Shown in pieces: positions 38,331 to 46,496 of a stretch of DNA of 57,418 nt. This stretch comes from an uncultured Hellea sp. (GTDB lineage Bacteria > Pseudomonadota > Alphaproteobacteria > Caulobacterales > Maricaulaceae), in NCBI GenBank assembly GCA_905477785.1, contig CAJQGR010000039.1, positions 1-57,418 of the forward strand, written 5' to 3'. Numbering within the stretch: position 1 is the first letter of the stretch; each line of letters begins with the position of its first letter. Position numbers and translations under genes: made by a program. Below the pieces are notes generated by a model. It was not told the origin of the DNA and ran no database searches. It was given only the letters and a program-made list of their open reading frames with translations.

Positions 38331-39632
38331 TTATCTGTTGCTAATAGGTATGTAATTTCTTTCCAATTCCCCAGAGTATAGTTGTCTAGGCCGTCCAATT
38401 TTTTGACTTGGGTCCTCTAACATTTCATTCCATTGAGATATCCAGCCCACTGTTCGTGCTAATGCAAATAGTACGGTGAACATTGATGTTGGAAAACCTA
38501 GTGCAGATAAAACAATGCCAGAGTAGAAATCCACATTTGGATATAATTTCTTGGCAGCAAAGTATTCATCTTCTAGAGCTATTTTTTCTAATTCTTTAGC
38601 TACAGCTAAAATTGGGTTATCTAAATCAAGTTCTTCCAATACTTCATGAGCAACCTTTTGTAAGACACGAGATCTTGGATCAAAATTTTTATAAACTCTA
38701 TGGCCAAATCCCATTAGTCGAAAAGGGTCTTGTTTGTCTTTTGCTTTTTCAATGTATTCAGGTATTCTATCAACACTTCCTATTTCTCTTAACATATTTA
38801 AACAGGCTTCATTTGCACCGCCATGGCTAGGACCCCAAAGGCATGCAATTCCTGCAGCTATGCAGGCATAAGGGTTGGCACCTGATGACCCAGCTAATCT
38901 TACAGTGGACGTTGAAGCATTTTGTTCATGATCAGCATGTAATATAAATATTTTATCCATAGCACTTGCTATGGTTTTACTTACTTTGTATTTTTCAGCT
39001 GGTACAGAAAAGCACATATGCAGAAAATTCTCAGCATATGATAATTCATTATTTGGATAGACATGAGGTTGACCAATAGAATATTTGTAACAACGCGCTG
39101 CAATTGTAGGCATTTTGGCTATTAAACGATGCATAGCAATGTCTCTGGCTTCATCCACAGTAGTATGCGCTTCATCATGATAAAATCCTGATAATGCTCC
39201 AACTGTTCCACACATCATTGCCATAGGATGGCTATCACGTCGATAACCATGAAAAAATTGTTCTACTTGATCATGAAGCATTGTGTGTTCGGTTATTGTA
39301 CGTGTAAATTTTTCATTTTGAGTAATGTTTGGAAGTTCTCCATTTATCATAAGGTATGCAACTTCTAAAAAAGTAGAATTGTTAGCTAGTTGTTCTATGG
39401 GGTAACCTCTGTGTAAAAGTTTGCCTTTTTGACCATCTATAAAAGTAATTTGAGATTCAGTTGAACATGTAGAAGTAAAACCTGGGTCGAAAGTAAAGTG
39501 CCCAGTATGTTTATGTAAAGCGCGCACATCAATCCCTGGTGCTCCTAGGGTGCCTCGCATCACAGGTAAGTCAAAAGTCTTATCATCAATAATTATCTTC
39601 GCTGAGCCGACATTTTTTATATTATTATCCAT
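38331..39632 (-). CDS. gltA: Citrate synthase (type II)
   Basis: The enzyme condenses oxaloacetate and acetyl-CoA to citrate at the entry to the TCA cycle. The 433-residue protein has the catalytic histidines in [19 protein letters not shown] and in [11 protein letters not shown], and the aspartate region in [13 protein letters not shown]. The N-terminal domain makes it a hexameric, NADH-sensitive Gram-negative type. It is one base downstream of gltX on the minus strand; the gltX-gltA order is common in alphaproteobacteria. Confidence 0.97.
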   Translation of the reverse strand: MDNNIKNVGSAKIIIDDKTFDLPVMRGTLGAPGIDVRALHKHTGHFTFDPGFTSTCSTESQITFIDGQKGKLLHRGYPIEQLANNSTFLEVAYLMINGELPNITQNEKFTRTITEHTMLHDQVEQFFHGYRRDSHPMAMMCGTVGALSGFYHDEAHTTVDEARDIAMHRLIAKMPTIAARCYKYSIGQPHVYPNNELSYAENFLHMCFSVPAEKYKVSKTIASAMDKIFILHADHEQNASTSTVRLAGSSGANPYACIAAGIACLWGPSHGGANEACLNMLREIGSVDRIPEYIEKAKDKQDPFRLMGFGHRVYKNFDPRSRVLQKVAHEVLEELDLDNPILAVAKELEKIALEDEYFAAKKLYPNVDFYSGIVLSALGFPTSMFTVLFALARTVGWISQWNEMLEDPSQKIGRPRQLYSGELERNYIPISNR

Positions 39633-41060
39633 TTATTCCTCAATTAAGTCTTTATATTCATCAATAATATTCTGAAGTCTAAGTAATGATTCAGTTTTAC
39701 CAAGATAATTTAATACAAGTGATAAATCAGGTGAGGGGTTACCTCCAGTAAGTGCCATTCTAACTGGTTGACCTACTTTACCAAAACCAATATTTTTTAA
39801 CTCGAGATAATTTTTAATTACTTGCTGTATATTATCATTGTTCCATTCTAGTTCTTCTAAGCATTTCAGTTCGGAAGTCAAAGCCGAGAGGTATTTTATA
39901 GCATCATTTTTTTGAAAAATTTTTTTATTTTTCTCTGTAAACTGTAGAGGTACTGTTATAATCAAGTATTCAGCTTGATTGGTTAGATCAATTATATTTT
40001 TTGAACGAGATTTTAATGATGGCATTGCATTAAGTAGTCTTTTTTCTAAAATATCATTTAATTGATATTTATTCTGTTTATCAATTGTTGAAATGAGTAA
40101 ACTTAAAAGAGTTTCATCATTTTCCTTCATTATATGTTGTCCATTGATAAAATCCATTTTATCAAAATCTAGTCGAGCAGGTGCGGAGTTTACACCATCC
40201 ATAGAAAAAATTTTTGTTATAGTGCTTTCATTAAAAAAGAGTTCTTCATCTCCATGTGCCCAACCTAACTTTAAGAGATAGTTTTTTAATCCTTTAGGCA
40301 AATACCCCATATTTTTATATTCTTGTACACTAAGTGCACCATGACGCTTGGATAATTTTTTTCCATCCGGACCATGTATTAAAGATAGGTGTGCCCATAT
40401 TGGAATTGTCCAACCTAGAGCATTATAAATCATTGCTTGTCGACCTGCGTTAATTAAGTGGTCGTCACCTCTGATAACATGGGTTATATTCATGTTATGA
40501 TCGTCAACCACAACAGCAAGCATATAAGTCGGAGTGCCATCTGCGCGAAGAAGGACAAAGTCATCAAAGTTTGCATTATTCCAATTTATATTTCCTTGCA
40601 CTAGGTCTTCTATATTTGTATTTCCATCTGGTACACGAAACCGAACGGTATAGGGTTTTTTTAGTGTTGATTTAGTATCTCTATATGGGCTTCTGAATGA
40701 TTTTCCAGTTTTTAAAGCTTCTTTACGAAGTGCTTCCAATTCATCGCTTGATGCGTAACATTTGTATGCAAATTCTGTTTCTAAAAGTTTGTGCGCTGCT
40801 TTAACATGAAGTTTTTCATTGGCTGATTGATAAATTATTTCTCCATCATGTGGAATGCCCAACCAATTTAATCCCTCAATTATTGCATCCGTTGCTTCTT
40901 TTGTTGATCTTATTTTGTCTGTATCTTCAATGCGAAGGTGAAACTCTCCATCCAGACTCTTGGCAAAATAATAATTAAAGAGAGCTGTTCTGGCTCCGCC
41001 TATGTGGAGAAAACCGGTAGGAGATGGCGCAAAACGGGTTATGACTTTTTTTACTGACAT
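39633..41060 (-). CDS. gltX: Glutamyl-tRNA synthetase
   Basis: This class I synthetase charges tRNA-Glu. The HIGH motif is in RFAPSPTGFLHIGGARTALF, the KMSKS-equivalent is KKLSKRHG, and a helical anticodon-binding domain follows. The 475-residue length is normal. The ATG at 41058-41060 has no obvious ribosome-binding site, and the 150-base gap before it holds a plausible promoter. If alphaproteobacteria with two GltX paralogs are a guide, this could also be a tRNA-Gln mischarging enzyme; sequence alone cannot decide. Confidence 0.95.
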   Translation of the reverse strand: MSVKKVITRFAPSPTGFLHIGGARTALFNYYFAKSLDGEFHLRIEDTDKIRSTKEATDAIIEGLNWLGIPHDGEIIYQSANEKLHVKAAHKLLETEFAYKCYASSDELEALRKEALKTGKSFRSPYRDTKSTLKKPYTVRFRVPDGNTNIEDLVQGNINWNNANFDDFVLLRADGTPTYMLAVVVDDHNMNITHVIRGDDHLINAGRQAMIYNALGWTIPIWAHLSLIHGPDGKKLSKRHGALSVQEYKNMGYLPKGLKNYLLKLGWAHGDEELFFNESTITKIFSMDGVNSAPARLDFDKMDFINGQHIMKENDETLLSLLISTIDKQNKYQLNDILEKRLLNAMPSLKSRSKNIIDLTNQAEYLIITVPLQFTEKNKKIFQKNDAIKYLSALTSELKCLEELEWNNDNIQQVIKNYLELKNIGFGKVGQPVRMALTGGNPSPDLSLVLNYLGKTESLLRLQNIIDEYKDLIEE

Positions 41061-41128
41061 TATTTAATATTTTTTTGTTATATGAAGTTACGCGTATCTC
41101 ATAGATGTGAAATAATTAACAGAAATAA

Positions 41129-41157
41129 ATTATCATATTAAGATATACTTAAGTTAA
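41129..41157 (-). promoter_or_regulatory. Putative gltX promoter
   Basis: On the minus strand, TTAACT (41157-41152) and GATAAT (41134-41129) are separated by exactly 17 bases. They match the sigma-70 consensus at four and five of six positions. Transcription would start near 41122 and leave a leader of about 60 bases before gltX. The rest of the 150-base lexA-gltX gap is AT-rich, with only a weak hairpin at 41144-41163. Confidence 0.42.
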
Positions 41158-41210
41158 AGTATAACTCTTTTAATTAAACTGAAGTAAAAGTTTATTAGCT
41201 ACTTAAATAT

Positions 41211-41846
41211 TTAATTATAATTCCTGACAAGTCCTACTAAAATACCTTGGACATTAACTCTATCTGGACCAAAAACTTTAGTTTTGTGATGTTTGTTTTC
41301 CGGTATTAGTTCAATTGAATTTTCCGAAGTATAAATTCGTTTTAGTGTGGCTTCTTCCTGATCTACTAATGCAACAACTATCTGATTATTACGTGCAGTA
41401 GATGATTTTTTTATAACAACAATATCTCCATCAAGAATACCAGCTTCAATCATTGAGTCACCTTCTACCTCAAGTGCAAAATGATTTATGCCCATCATCG
41501 TTGCAGGAACTGAGATTTTGTTATAGCTGTCTTCTATTGCTGCTATTGGGTTACCAGCCGCTATTTTCCCTACAAACGGTATTTCAAACTCATCGTTAGC
41601 TGGTTGCGGAGTATAAGTATCTTCAAAATACTTAGGGGTGCTTTTTAAAACTTCTATTGCTCTTGCTTTATTAGGTAGACGACGAATGAATCCTCTATCC
41701 TCTAAAGCAGTAATTAATCTGTGTATCCCTGACTTAGAAGCTAATCCTAGGCTATCTTTCATTTCATCATAAGAGGGAGGTATACCTGTATCTTTTATTT
41801 TTTTATCGATGAGAAGAAGTAGTGTTTTTTGTTTTTTTGTTAACAT
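41211..41846 (-). CDS. lexA: LexA repressor
   Basis: This SOS repressor self-cleaves when RecA filaments form. The 211-residue protein has an N-terminal winged helix-turn-helix ([22 protein letters not shown]). The cleavage site is A97-G98 (KIAAGNP), and the catalytic dyad is S131 (EGDSMIE) and K169 (EATLKR). The frame is open further upstream, to 41909. I choose ATG 41846 because it gives the family N-terminus MLTKKQK and because the upstream codons lie inside the promoter and LexA operator. It is probably autoregulated. Confidence 0.96.
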   Translation of the reverse strand: MLTKKQKTLLLLIDKKIKDTGIPPSYDEMKDSLGLASKSGIHRLITALEDRGFIRRLPNKARAIEVLKSTPKYFEDTYTPQPANDEFEIPFVGKIAAGNPIAAIEDSYNKISVPATMMGINHFALEVEGDSMIEAGILDGDIVVIKKSSTARNNQIVVALVDQEEATLKRIYTSENSIELIPENKHHKTKVFGPDRVNVQGILVGLVRNYN

Positions 41847-41856
41847 GATAAACCCC

Positions 41857-41909
41857 GAACAAAACGGCAACATTATGTTTTGTTCTACAGATGTTCTCAT
41901 TAAAGTCAA
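41857..41909 (-). promoter_or_regulatory. lexA promoter with LexA boxes
   Basis: On the minus strand, TTGACT (41909-41904) and TAGAAC (41887-41882) are spaced by 16 bases. A perfect GAAC-N7-GAAC operator spans 41896-41882 and covers the spacer end and the -10 box. A second, degenerate element with one mismatch (GAAC-N7-CAAC on the plus strand, 41857-41871) lies just downstream of the expected start site near 41875. The arrangement indicates negative autoregulation, as known for alphaproteobacterial LexA. Confidence 0.82.
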
Positions 41910-41936
41910 GCGTTTGCTTTATTTTGTAATGAGTAT

Positions 41937-42710
41937 TTAAAATTTCGCTTTTCGTTTTTCTAAAAAGGCGTTGTACCCTTCTTGAAAGTCTATGCTTTCG
42001 AATGCATTATTTATTTTTTTATTCATTGCATTGTTAGCTTCTATTTTGCTATTTTCTATTTCTCCTACAATTTCTTTTATTACCAATAGTGAATTAGGTG
42101 AGTTATTTGCAAGCAATTCAGAGTACTCTAAAGTTTTTGTTTCAAGTTCTCTGGTTGAGAATATATAATTTACTAAACGTAGCTTTTCAGCTTCTTCTGC
42201 CTTAATTAATCGTGCTGAAAAAAGAATATCTTTAGCCGTAGAAATTCCAACCGTTGCAACTAGCCTTTTTATTTCAGAATATGGATATACAATACCTAAT
42301 TTTGCAGGAGTAACTGCTAAGAAAGAATTTTCTGATGCCATACGTATATCGCAAGCAAGTGCCAAACCGCAGCCACCGCCTATAGCCCCTCCCTTTATCA
42401 TGGCAATGGTTGGCTTAGGGAAATTAACAAGGGCATTAAATGCTTTATTTATAGTCGTATTAAAATTACGGGATGAATTCGGTGTAGAAAAAATAGTTTT
42501 AAACTCAGAAATATCTCCTCCGGAGCTAAAATTTTCACCATCACCTTTTACAATAAGAACTCTGAGAGATTTATCTTTTTTTAGGTTTTGAATAACTTGT
42601 GGTAAATCTTTCCACATGCTTAATGAAAGAGCGTTCCTTTTTTTAGGGTTGGAAAGCTGAATCCAAGCTATATGTTTGGTATAATAACCAGATTTAATAA
42701 CACCCGTCAT
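41937..42710 (-). CDS. Enoyl-CoA hydratase/isomerase family protein (crotonase)
   Basis: This crotonase-fold protein acts on acyl-CoA thioesters. The 257-residue protein has the first oxyanion-hole segment GENFSSGGDISEF, the second IKGGAIGGGCGLALACDIRMAS, and KLGIVYPYSE with a candidate catalytic glutamate. The exact substrate cannot be read. It is translationally coupled to trpC (four-base overlap) although it has no known role in tryptophan synthesis. In related genomes this slot between trpC and lexA is often held by moaC and moeA. Confidence 0.88.
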   Translation of the reverse strand: MTGVIKSGYYTKHIAWIQLSNPKKRNALSLSMWKDLPQVIQNLKKDKSLRVLIVKGDGENFSSGGDISEFKTIFSTPNSSRNFNTTINKAFNALVNFPKPTIAMIKGGAIGGGCGLALACDIRMASENSFLAVTPAKLGIVYPYSEIKRLVATVGISTAKDILFSARLIKAEEAEKLRLVNYIFSTRELETKTLEYSELLANNSPNSLLVIKEIVGEIENSKIEANNAMNKKINNAFESIDFQEGYNAFLEKRKAKF

Positions 42711-43507
42711 TTTATAAAGTTATTTAAAGTCATACTTATATTATTCCCTCTCATTAGACTTTCTCCTATGAGATACCCGTGTGCTCCTTGCTTTTCTAAT
42801 ATTTCTATATCAAGTTTAGTATTAATTCCGCTTTCAGCAATTAAAGTTATATTTTTTGGAGTTTTATCCGATAATTTTTCAAAGGTATCTAATGAAGTAT
42901 GAAAGGTACTTAAATCGCGATTATTTATTCCTATTAAATTTGCTCCCAATTTAATAGCGCGTTCGAGCTCACTACTATTATGAATTTCCACTAGTGCGTC
43001 CATTCCCATTTTTTTGCTCTCATTAAATAATAGATTAGCTGTTAAATCATTAACCATAGCCATGATTATTAATATGCAATCCGCTCCCATTACACGACTT
43101 TCTGTTATTTGAATCGGGTCAATCATAAAGTCTTTTCTTAAAAGAGGCAGCGTAGTGTTTTCTCTTACTTTTTTAAAAATTTCATTTGAACCTTGAAACC
43201 CCGGTTTGTCTGTTAATACTGATATGCAAGTCGCACCAGCATTTTCAAATTCTCTAGCTATTTTTATAGGGTTGAAGTCTTTACAAATAACTCCCTTTGA
43301 AGGGCTTGCTTTTTTTATTTCTGCTATTACAGCGCGATGCTTAGTTTTTTTTATAGCATTTAGAAAACCTTTGGGGGCGGCAATTTTTTTTGCTGTGTCT
43401 CGCAGTAATTCAATTGATGTAGTGGACTTCAATAACTGAACTTCATTTTCTTTATAGGCTGCAATTTTTTTTAGCACATCAGGTGCATCCATTAGGGTAT
43501 TACTCAT
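42707..43507 (-). CDS. trpC: Indole-3-glycerol phosphate synthase
   Basis: The enzyme closes the indole ring in tryptophan synthesis, converting CdRP to indole-3-glycerol phosphate. The 266-residue TIM-barrel protein shows AEIKKASPSKGVICKDFNP with the catalytic lysine, the SVLTDKPGFQGS loop, LLRKDFMIDPIQI, and LIGINNRDLSTF. It is monofunctional, not fused to TrpF. It overlaps trpD by eight bases and the crotonase gene by four. Confidence 0.96.
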   Translation of the reverse strand: MSNTLMDAPDVLKKIAAYKENEVQLLKSTTSIELLRDTAKKIAAPKGFLNAIKKTKHRAVIAEIKKASPSKGVICKDFNPIKIAREFENAGATCISVLTDKPGFQGSNEIFKKVRENTTLPLLRKDFMIDPIQITESRVMGADCILIIMAMVNDLTANLLFNESKKMGMDALVEIHNSSELERAIKLGANLIGINNRDLSTFHTSLDTFEKLSDKTPKNITLIAESGINTKLDIEILEKQGAHGYLIGESLMRGNNISMTLNNFIK

Positions 43508-44456
43508 TGCTGATTGTTACCAATTGTTGAAGTGTATTTTTTGCTGCTCCACTATCAATACTTTCCGTAGCCATCATAATTCCATTTTCTATAGTATCAG
43601 TCATGCCTGAAATCATAAGACTAACTCCTGAATTCAAACGAACTATATCTCTATATGGACCTTTACTGCCATTAAGTAAATTCATCAACGCGGCAGCATT
43701 TTGATCTGGCTTGCCACCTTTAAGTTTATCAATTTCTACGGTTTTGATACCAAATTCTCTTGGATCTAAAGTAAAGTTACTTATTTTTCCATTTTTAACT
43801 TCTGAAATATTACTGAGTCCTGTTGTTGTAATTTCATCTAATCCATCATGGCCGTGGACTACCCAAACATGTTCAACATTGAGTCTGTTAAATGCTTCAG
43901 ACATTAACCTTCTCCAATTATCATCACATACGCCAACCAACATTCTTTTTGTTTGCGCAGGATTACTCATTGGCCCTAGTAGATTAAATATGGTTCTTTT
44001 TCCTATTAGTTTGCGTGCTGATGCAACAAAGCGCATTGCTGGGTGATGATTGGGTGCGAAAAGAAAGCCAACTCCACACCTCTCAACACATTCAATTATT
44101 TTATCTGATTTGATGTTTAAATTAACCCCTAGATATGAAAGTGTATCTGCAGTTCCAGTTAAAGAGCTAGCTGCTCGGTTTCCATGTTTAGCTATTTTAG
44201 CCCCTGCACCTGCAGAAACTATAGAAACAGCAGTTGATATTGATAAAGTTTTAAGGCCTGTTCCACCGGTTCCTACGATATCGATGGCATTTGGTATATT
44301 GATGCCAGTCATGTTTTCTCTCATTATGTCAACGCCTAATTTGACCTGATTAGCAGTTAAACCTGAGTGATTTATGTCTTCCAAAAAAGCTACTATTTCG
44401 GATTCACTTTTTTTACCTAATAAAATAGAACGCATATTTTGTTCAAAATTATTCAA
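43500..44456 (-). CDS. trpD: Anthranilate phosphoribosyltransferase
   Basis: The enzyme joins anthranilate and PRPP. The PRPP-binding motif is DIVGTGGTGLKTLSIST, followed by KHGNRAASSLTGTADTL, FAPNHHPAMR and GKRTIFNLLGPMSNP, all family signatures. At 318 residues it is slightly shorter than the usual 330-345. It overlaps trpG by four bases and trpC by eight, which suggests coupled translation of the trp block. Confidence 0.96.
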   Translation of the reverse strand: MNNFEQNMRSILLGKKSESEIVAFLEDINHSGLTANQVKLGVDIMRENMTGINIPNAIDIVGTGGTGLKTLSISTAVSIVSAGAGAKIAKHGNRAASSLTGTADTLSYLGVNLNIKSDKIIECVERCGVGFLFAPNHHPAMRFVASARKLIGKRTIFNLLGPMSNPAQTKRMLVGVCDDNWRRLMSEAFNRLNVEHVWVVHGHDGLDEITTTGLSNISEVKNGKISNFTLDPREFGIKTVEIDKLKGGKPDQNAAALMNLLNGSKGPYRDIVRLNSGVSLMISGMTDTIENGIMMATESIDSGAAKNTLQQLVTISNE

Positions 44457-45028
44457 AGTATACCTGAAATTTTCAAAAATTGATTAATTAATTTATGGCC
44501 ATTTTCTGATGCTATGGATTCAGGGTGGAATTGAAGTCCATATATAGGTCTGGTTTTATGATTAATGGACATTATTTCTAGATCATCAACCCAAGCATTT
44601 ACCTCTAAGCAATCAGGAAGTGTCTCGCGATCTATTGACAAACTGTGATATCGGGTAGCTTTAAATGAACCTTGTATATCTGTAAATAAGCCAGAATTAT
44701 CATGGTGGATGGTTGATGTTTTGCCATGCATGATTTGTTTTGCTTGAATAACTTTGCCCCCGAAAGCTTGTCCTATAGATTGATGCCCCAAGCAAATTCC
44801 TAATATTGCTAAATCATCGGGAGCTTGAGTTATCAAATCAAGACATATTCCTGCTTCATTTGGAGTACAAGGTCCCGGGGAAAGCAAAATTCCATTGACC
44901 CCTATAGATATAGCATCAGAGACGCTAATTTCATCATTACGAACTACCTTTGTTTTCGCACCAAGTTCTTGAGCGTAATGAACTAAATTATACGTAAAAC
45001 TATCATAATTATCTATAACAAGAAGCAC
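44453..45028 (-). CDS. trpG: Anthranilate synthase glutamine amidotransferase subunit
   Basis: This class I glutaminase subunit supplies ammonia to TrpE. The catalytic cysteine is in LGICLGHQSIGQAFGG, the His-Glu pair is in GLQFHPESIAS, and the oxyanion strand is LLSPGPCTPNEAG. The 191-residue length is normal. TrpG often doubles as PabA for folate synthesis; location next to trpE and trpD favours the tryptophan role. The eight-base gap to trpE indicates one operon. Confidence 0.95.
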   Translation of the reverse strand: MLLVIDNYDSFTYNLVHYAQELGAKTKVVRNDEISVSDAISIGVNGILLSPGPCTPNEAGICLDLITQAPDDLAILGICLGHQSIGQAFGGKVIQAKQIMHGKTSTIHHDNSGLFTDIQGSFKATRYHSLSIDRETLPDCLEVNAWVDDLEIMSINHKTRPIYGLQFHPESIASENGHKLINQFLKISGIL

Positions 45029-45036
45029 ATTTAATC

Positions 45037-46494
45037 CTAATCAAATTTTATACTTTGTTCGGCTGCTTTAAATAAAGCTGCTGATTTATGTAGAGTTTCT
45101 TCAAATTCTAATTCTGGTTTAGAGTCCATAACTATTCCTGCTCCGGCTCGAACATGAAGTATTTTATCTTTAATAATTCCTGTTCTCAAAGCAATTGCAG
45201 TATCCATATCTCCATTAGATCCAATATATCCTATTGCGCCTGCATAAATACCACGTTTTTCTTCTTCTAACTCATTTATTATTTCCATTGCCCGTACTTT
45301 GGGTGCTCCTGATACCGTTCCAGCTGGAAAACCAGCAAATAAAGCAGTAAGTGCATCGCAGTCATCCAGAATTTCTCCTTCAACATTTGATACTATATGC
45401 ATAACGTGGCTATATCTTTCTATTACAAATTTTTCGGTAACTTTCACAGTACCTGGTTTTGTCACTCGCCCAACATCGTTTCTACCCAAATCTAAAAGCA
45501 TAAGATGTTCTGAACATTCCTTTGGGTCGTTAATTAGTTCTTGTTCATTTAAAAGATCATCACTTTCAGTCTTTCCGCGAGGACGAGTTCCAGCTATTGG
45601 CCTTATAGTAATTTTCTTATCTCTAAGCCGTACTAATATTTCTGGGCTAGAACCAACAACACTATGATCATTGAAATTTAAAAAATACATGAATGGAGAC
45701 GGATTAAGTCTTCTCAAAGAACGGTATAGAGAAAAATCTTTATGTATAAAAGGTGCAGAAAACCTTTGTCCAATTACAACCTGAAATATATCACCTGATA
45801 AAATATAATTTTTTGCTTTATTCACCCTATCTGTAAACTTTTCCAGAGATGTCCCTAGCTTTGGAATTATATCATGAATATCTTTGTTTTGGTTAATGTT
45901 ATTATTTATAGGTGTATTTAACTCTCTTATTACTTCGTGTATTTTGTTCACAGCATTATCATAATTTCCTGTAGTATAAACTGGTGAAGCGATAATAATT
46001 TCCTGTGCTATAGAATCAAAAATTGCGACTATTGTTGGTCTTACCATAATAGCATCCGGTGTATTAATAGGGTCTTCTGAGCTAGTAGGTAAATTCTCTA
46101 CCTGACGTATCATGTCATAGCCTAGATATCCAAACAAACCAGCTGCCATTGGAGGTATTCCCTTTGGTAGGGCAAAAGAGCTTTCTTTTTGTAAAGACCT
46201 TAATGTTTCTAAAGGTGTTTCTTTGGATTTTTCAAATATTTTTCCATCTCTTGATACTTCACTTTTATCTCCAGTAGATTTCCATATTATATCAGGTGAA
46301 AAACCTAAAAAAGAATATCGGCCTCGAATTTCACCGCCTTGAACTGACTCAAATAGAAATGCATATGGCTTATTTTCTGCAATTTTTAAGTAAGCAGATA
46401 CTGGCGTGTCTAAATCATTGATAATTCTTGCATATACAAGCTGAGGTTTTTTAGGATTGAAATCTTCAGGGGATGGAGTAATTTGATATGTCAT
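45037..46494 (-). CDS. trpE: Anthranilate synthase component I
   Basis: The enzyme converts chorismate to anthranilate, the first step of tryptophan synthesis. The 485-residue protein has the N-terminal regulatory domain and the chorismate-binding domain. Landmarks are PIAGTRPRGKTESDD, LLDLGRNDVGRV and the C-terminal AGAGIVMDSKPELEFEET. It is not fused to TrpG, unlike the rhizobial TrpE(G). It begins two bases after the ppiD stop. No leader peptide or attenuator is possible in that gap. Confidence 0.95.
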   Translation of the reverse strand: MTYQITPSPEDFNPKKPQLVYARIINDLDTPVSAYLKIAENKPYAFLFESVQGGEIRGRYSFLGFSPDIIWKSTGDKSEVSRDGKIFEKSKETPLETLRSLQKESSFALPKGIPPMAAGLFGYLGYDMIRQVENLPTSSEDPINTPDAIMVRPTIVAIFDSIAQEIIIASPVYTTGNYDNAVNKIHEVIRELNTPINNNINQNKDIHDIIPKLGTSLEKFTDRVNKAKNYILSGDIFQVVIGQRFSAPFIHKDFSLYRSLRRLNPSPFMYFLNFNDHSVVGSSPEILVRLRDKKITIRPIAGTRPRGKTESDDLLNEQELINDPKECSEHLMLLDLGRNDVGRVTKPGTVKVTEKFVIERYSHVMHIVSNVEGEILDDCDALTALFAGFPAGTVSGAPKVRAMEIINELEEEKRGIYAGAIGYIGSNGDMDTAIALRTGIIKDKILHVRAGAGIVMDSKPELEFEETLHKSAALFKAAEQSIKFD

Positions 46495-46496
46495 CT

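Noticed and set aside
41144-41163. TATACTT/AAGTATA hairpin after lexA
   Set aside because: Almost entirely A-T pairs and no U tract follows on the lexA strand; it overlaps the better-supported gltX promoter.
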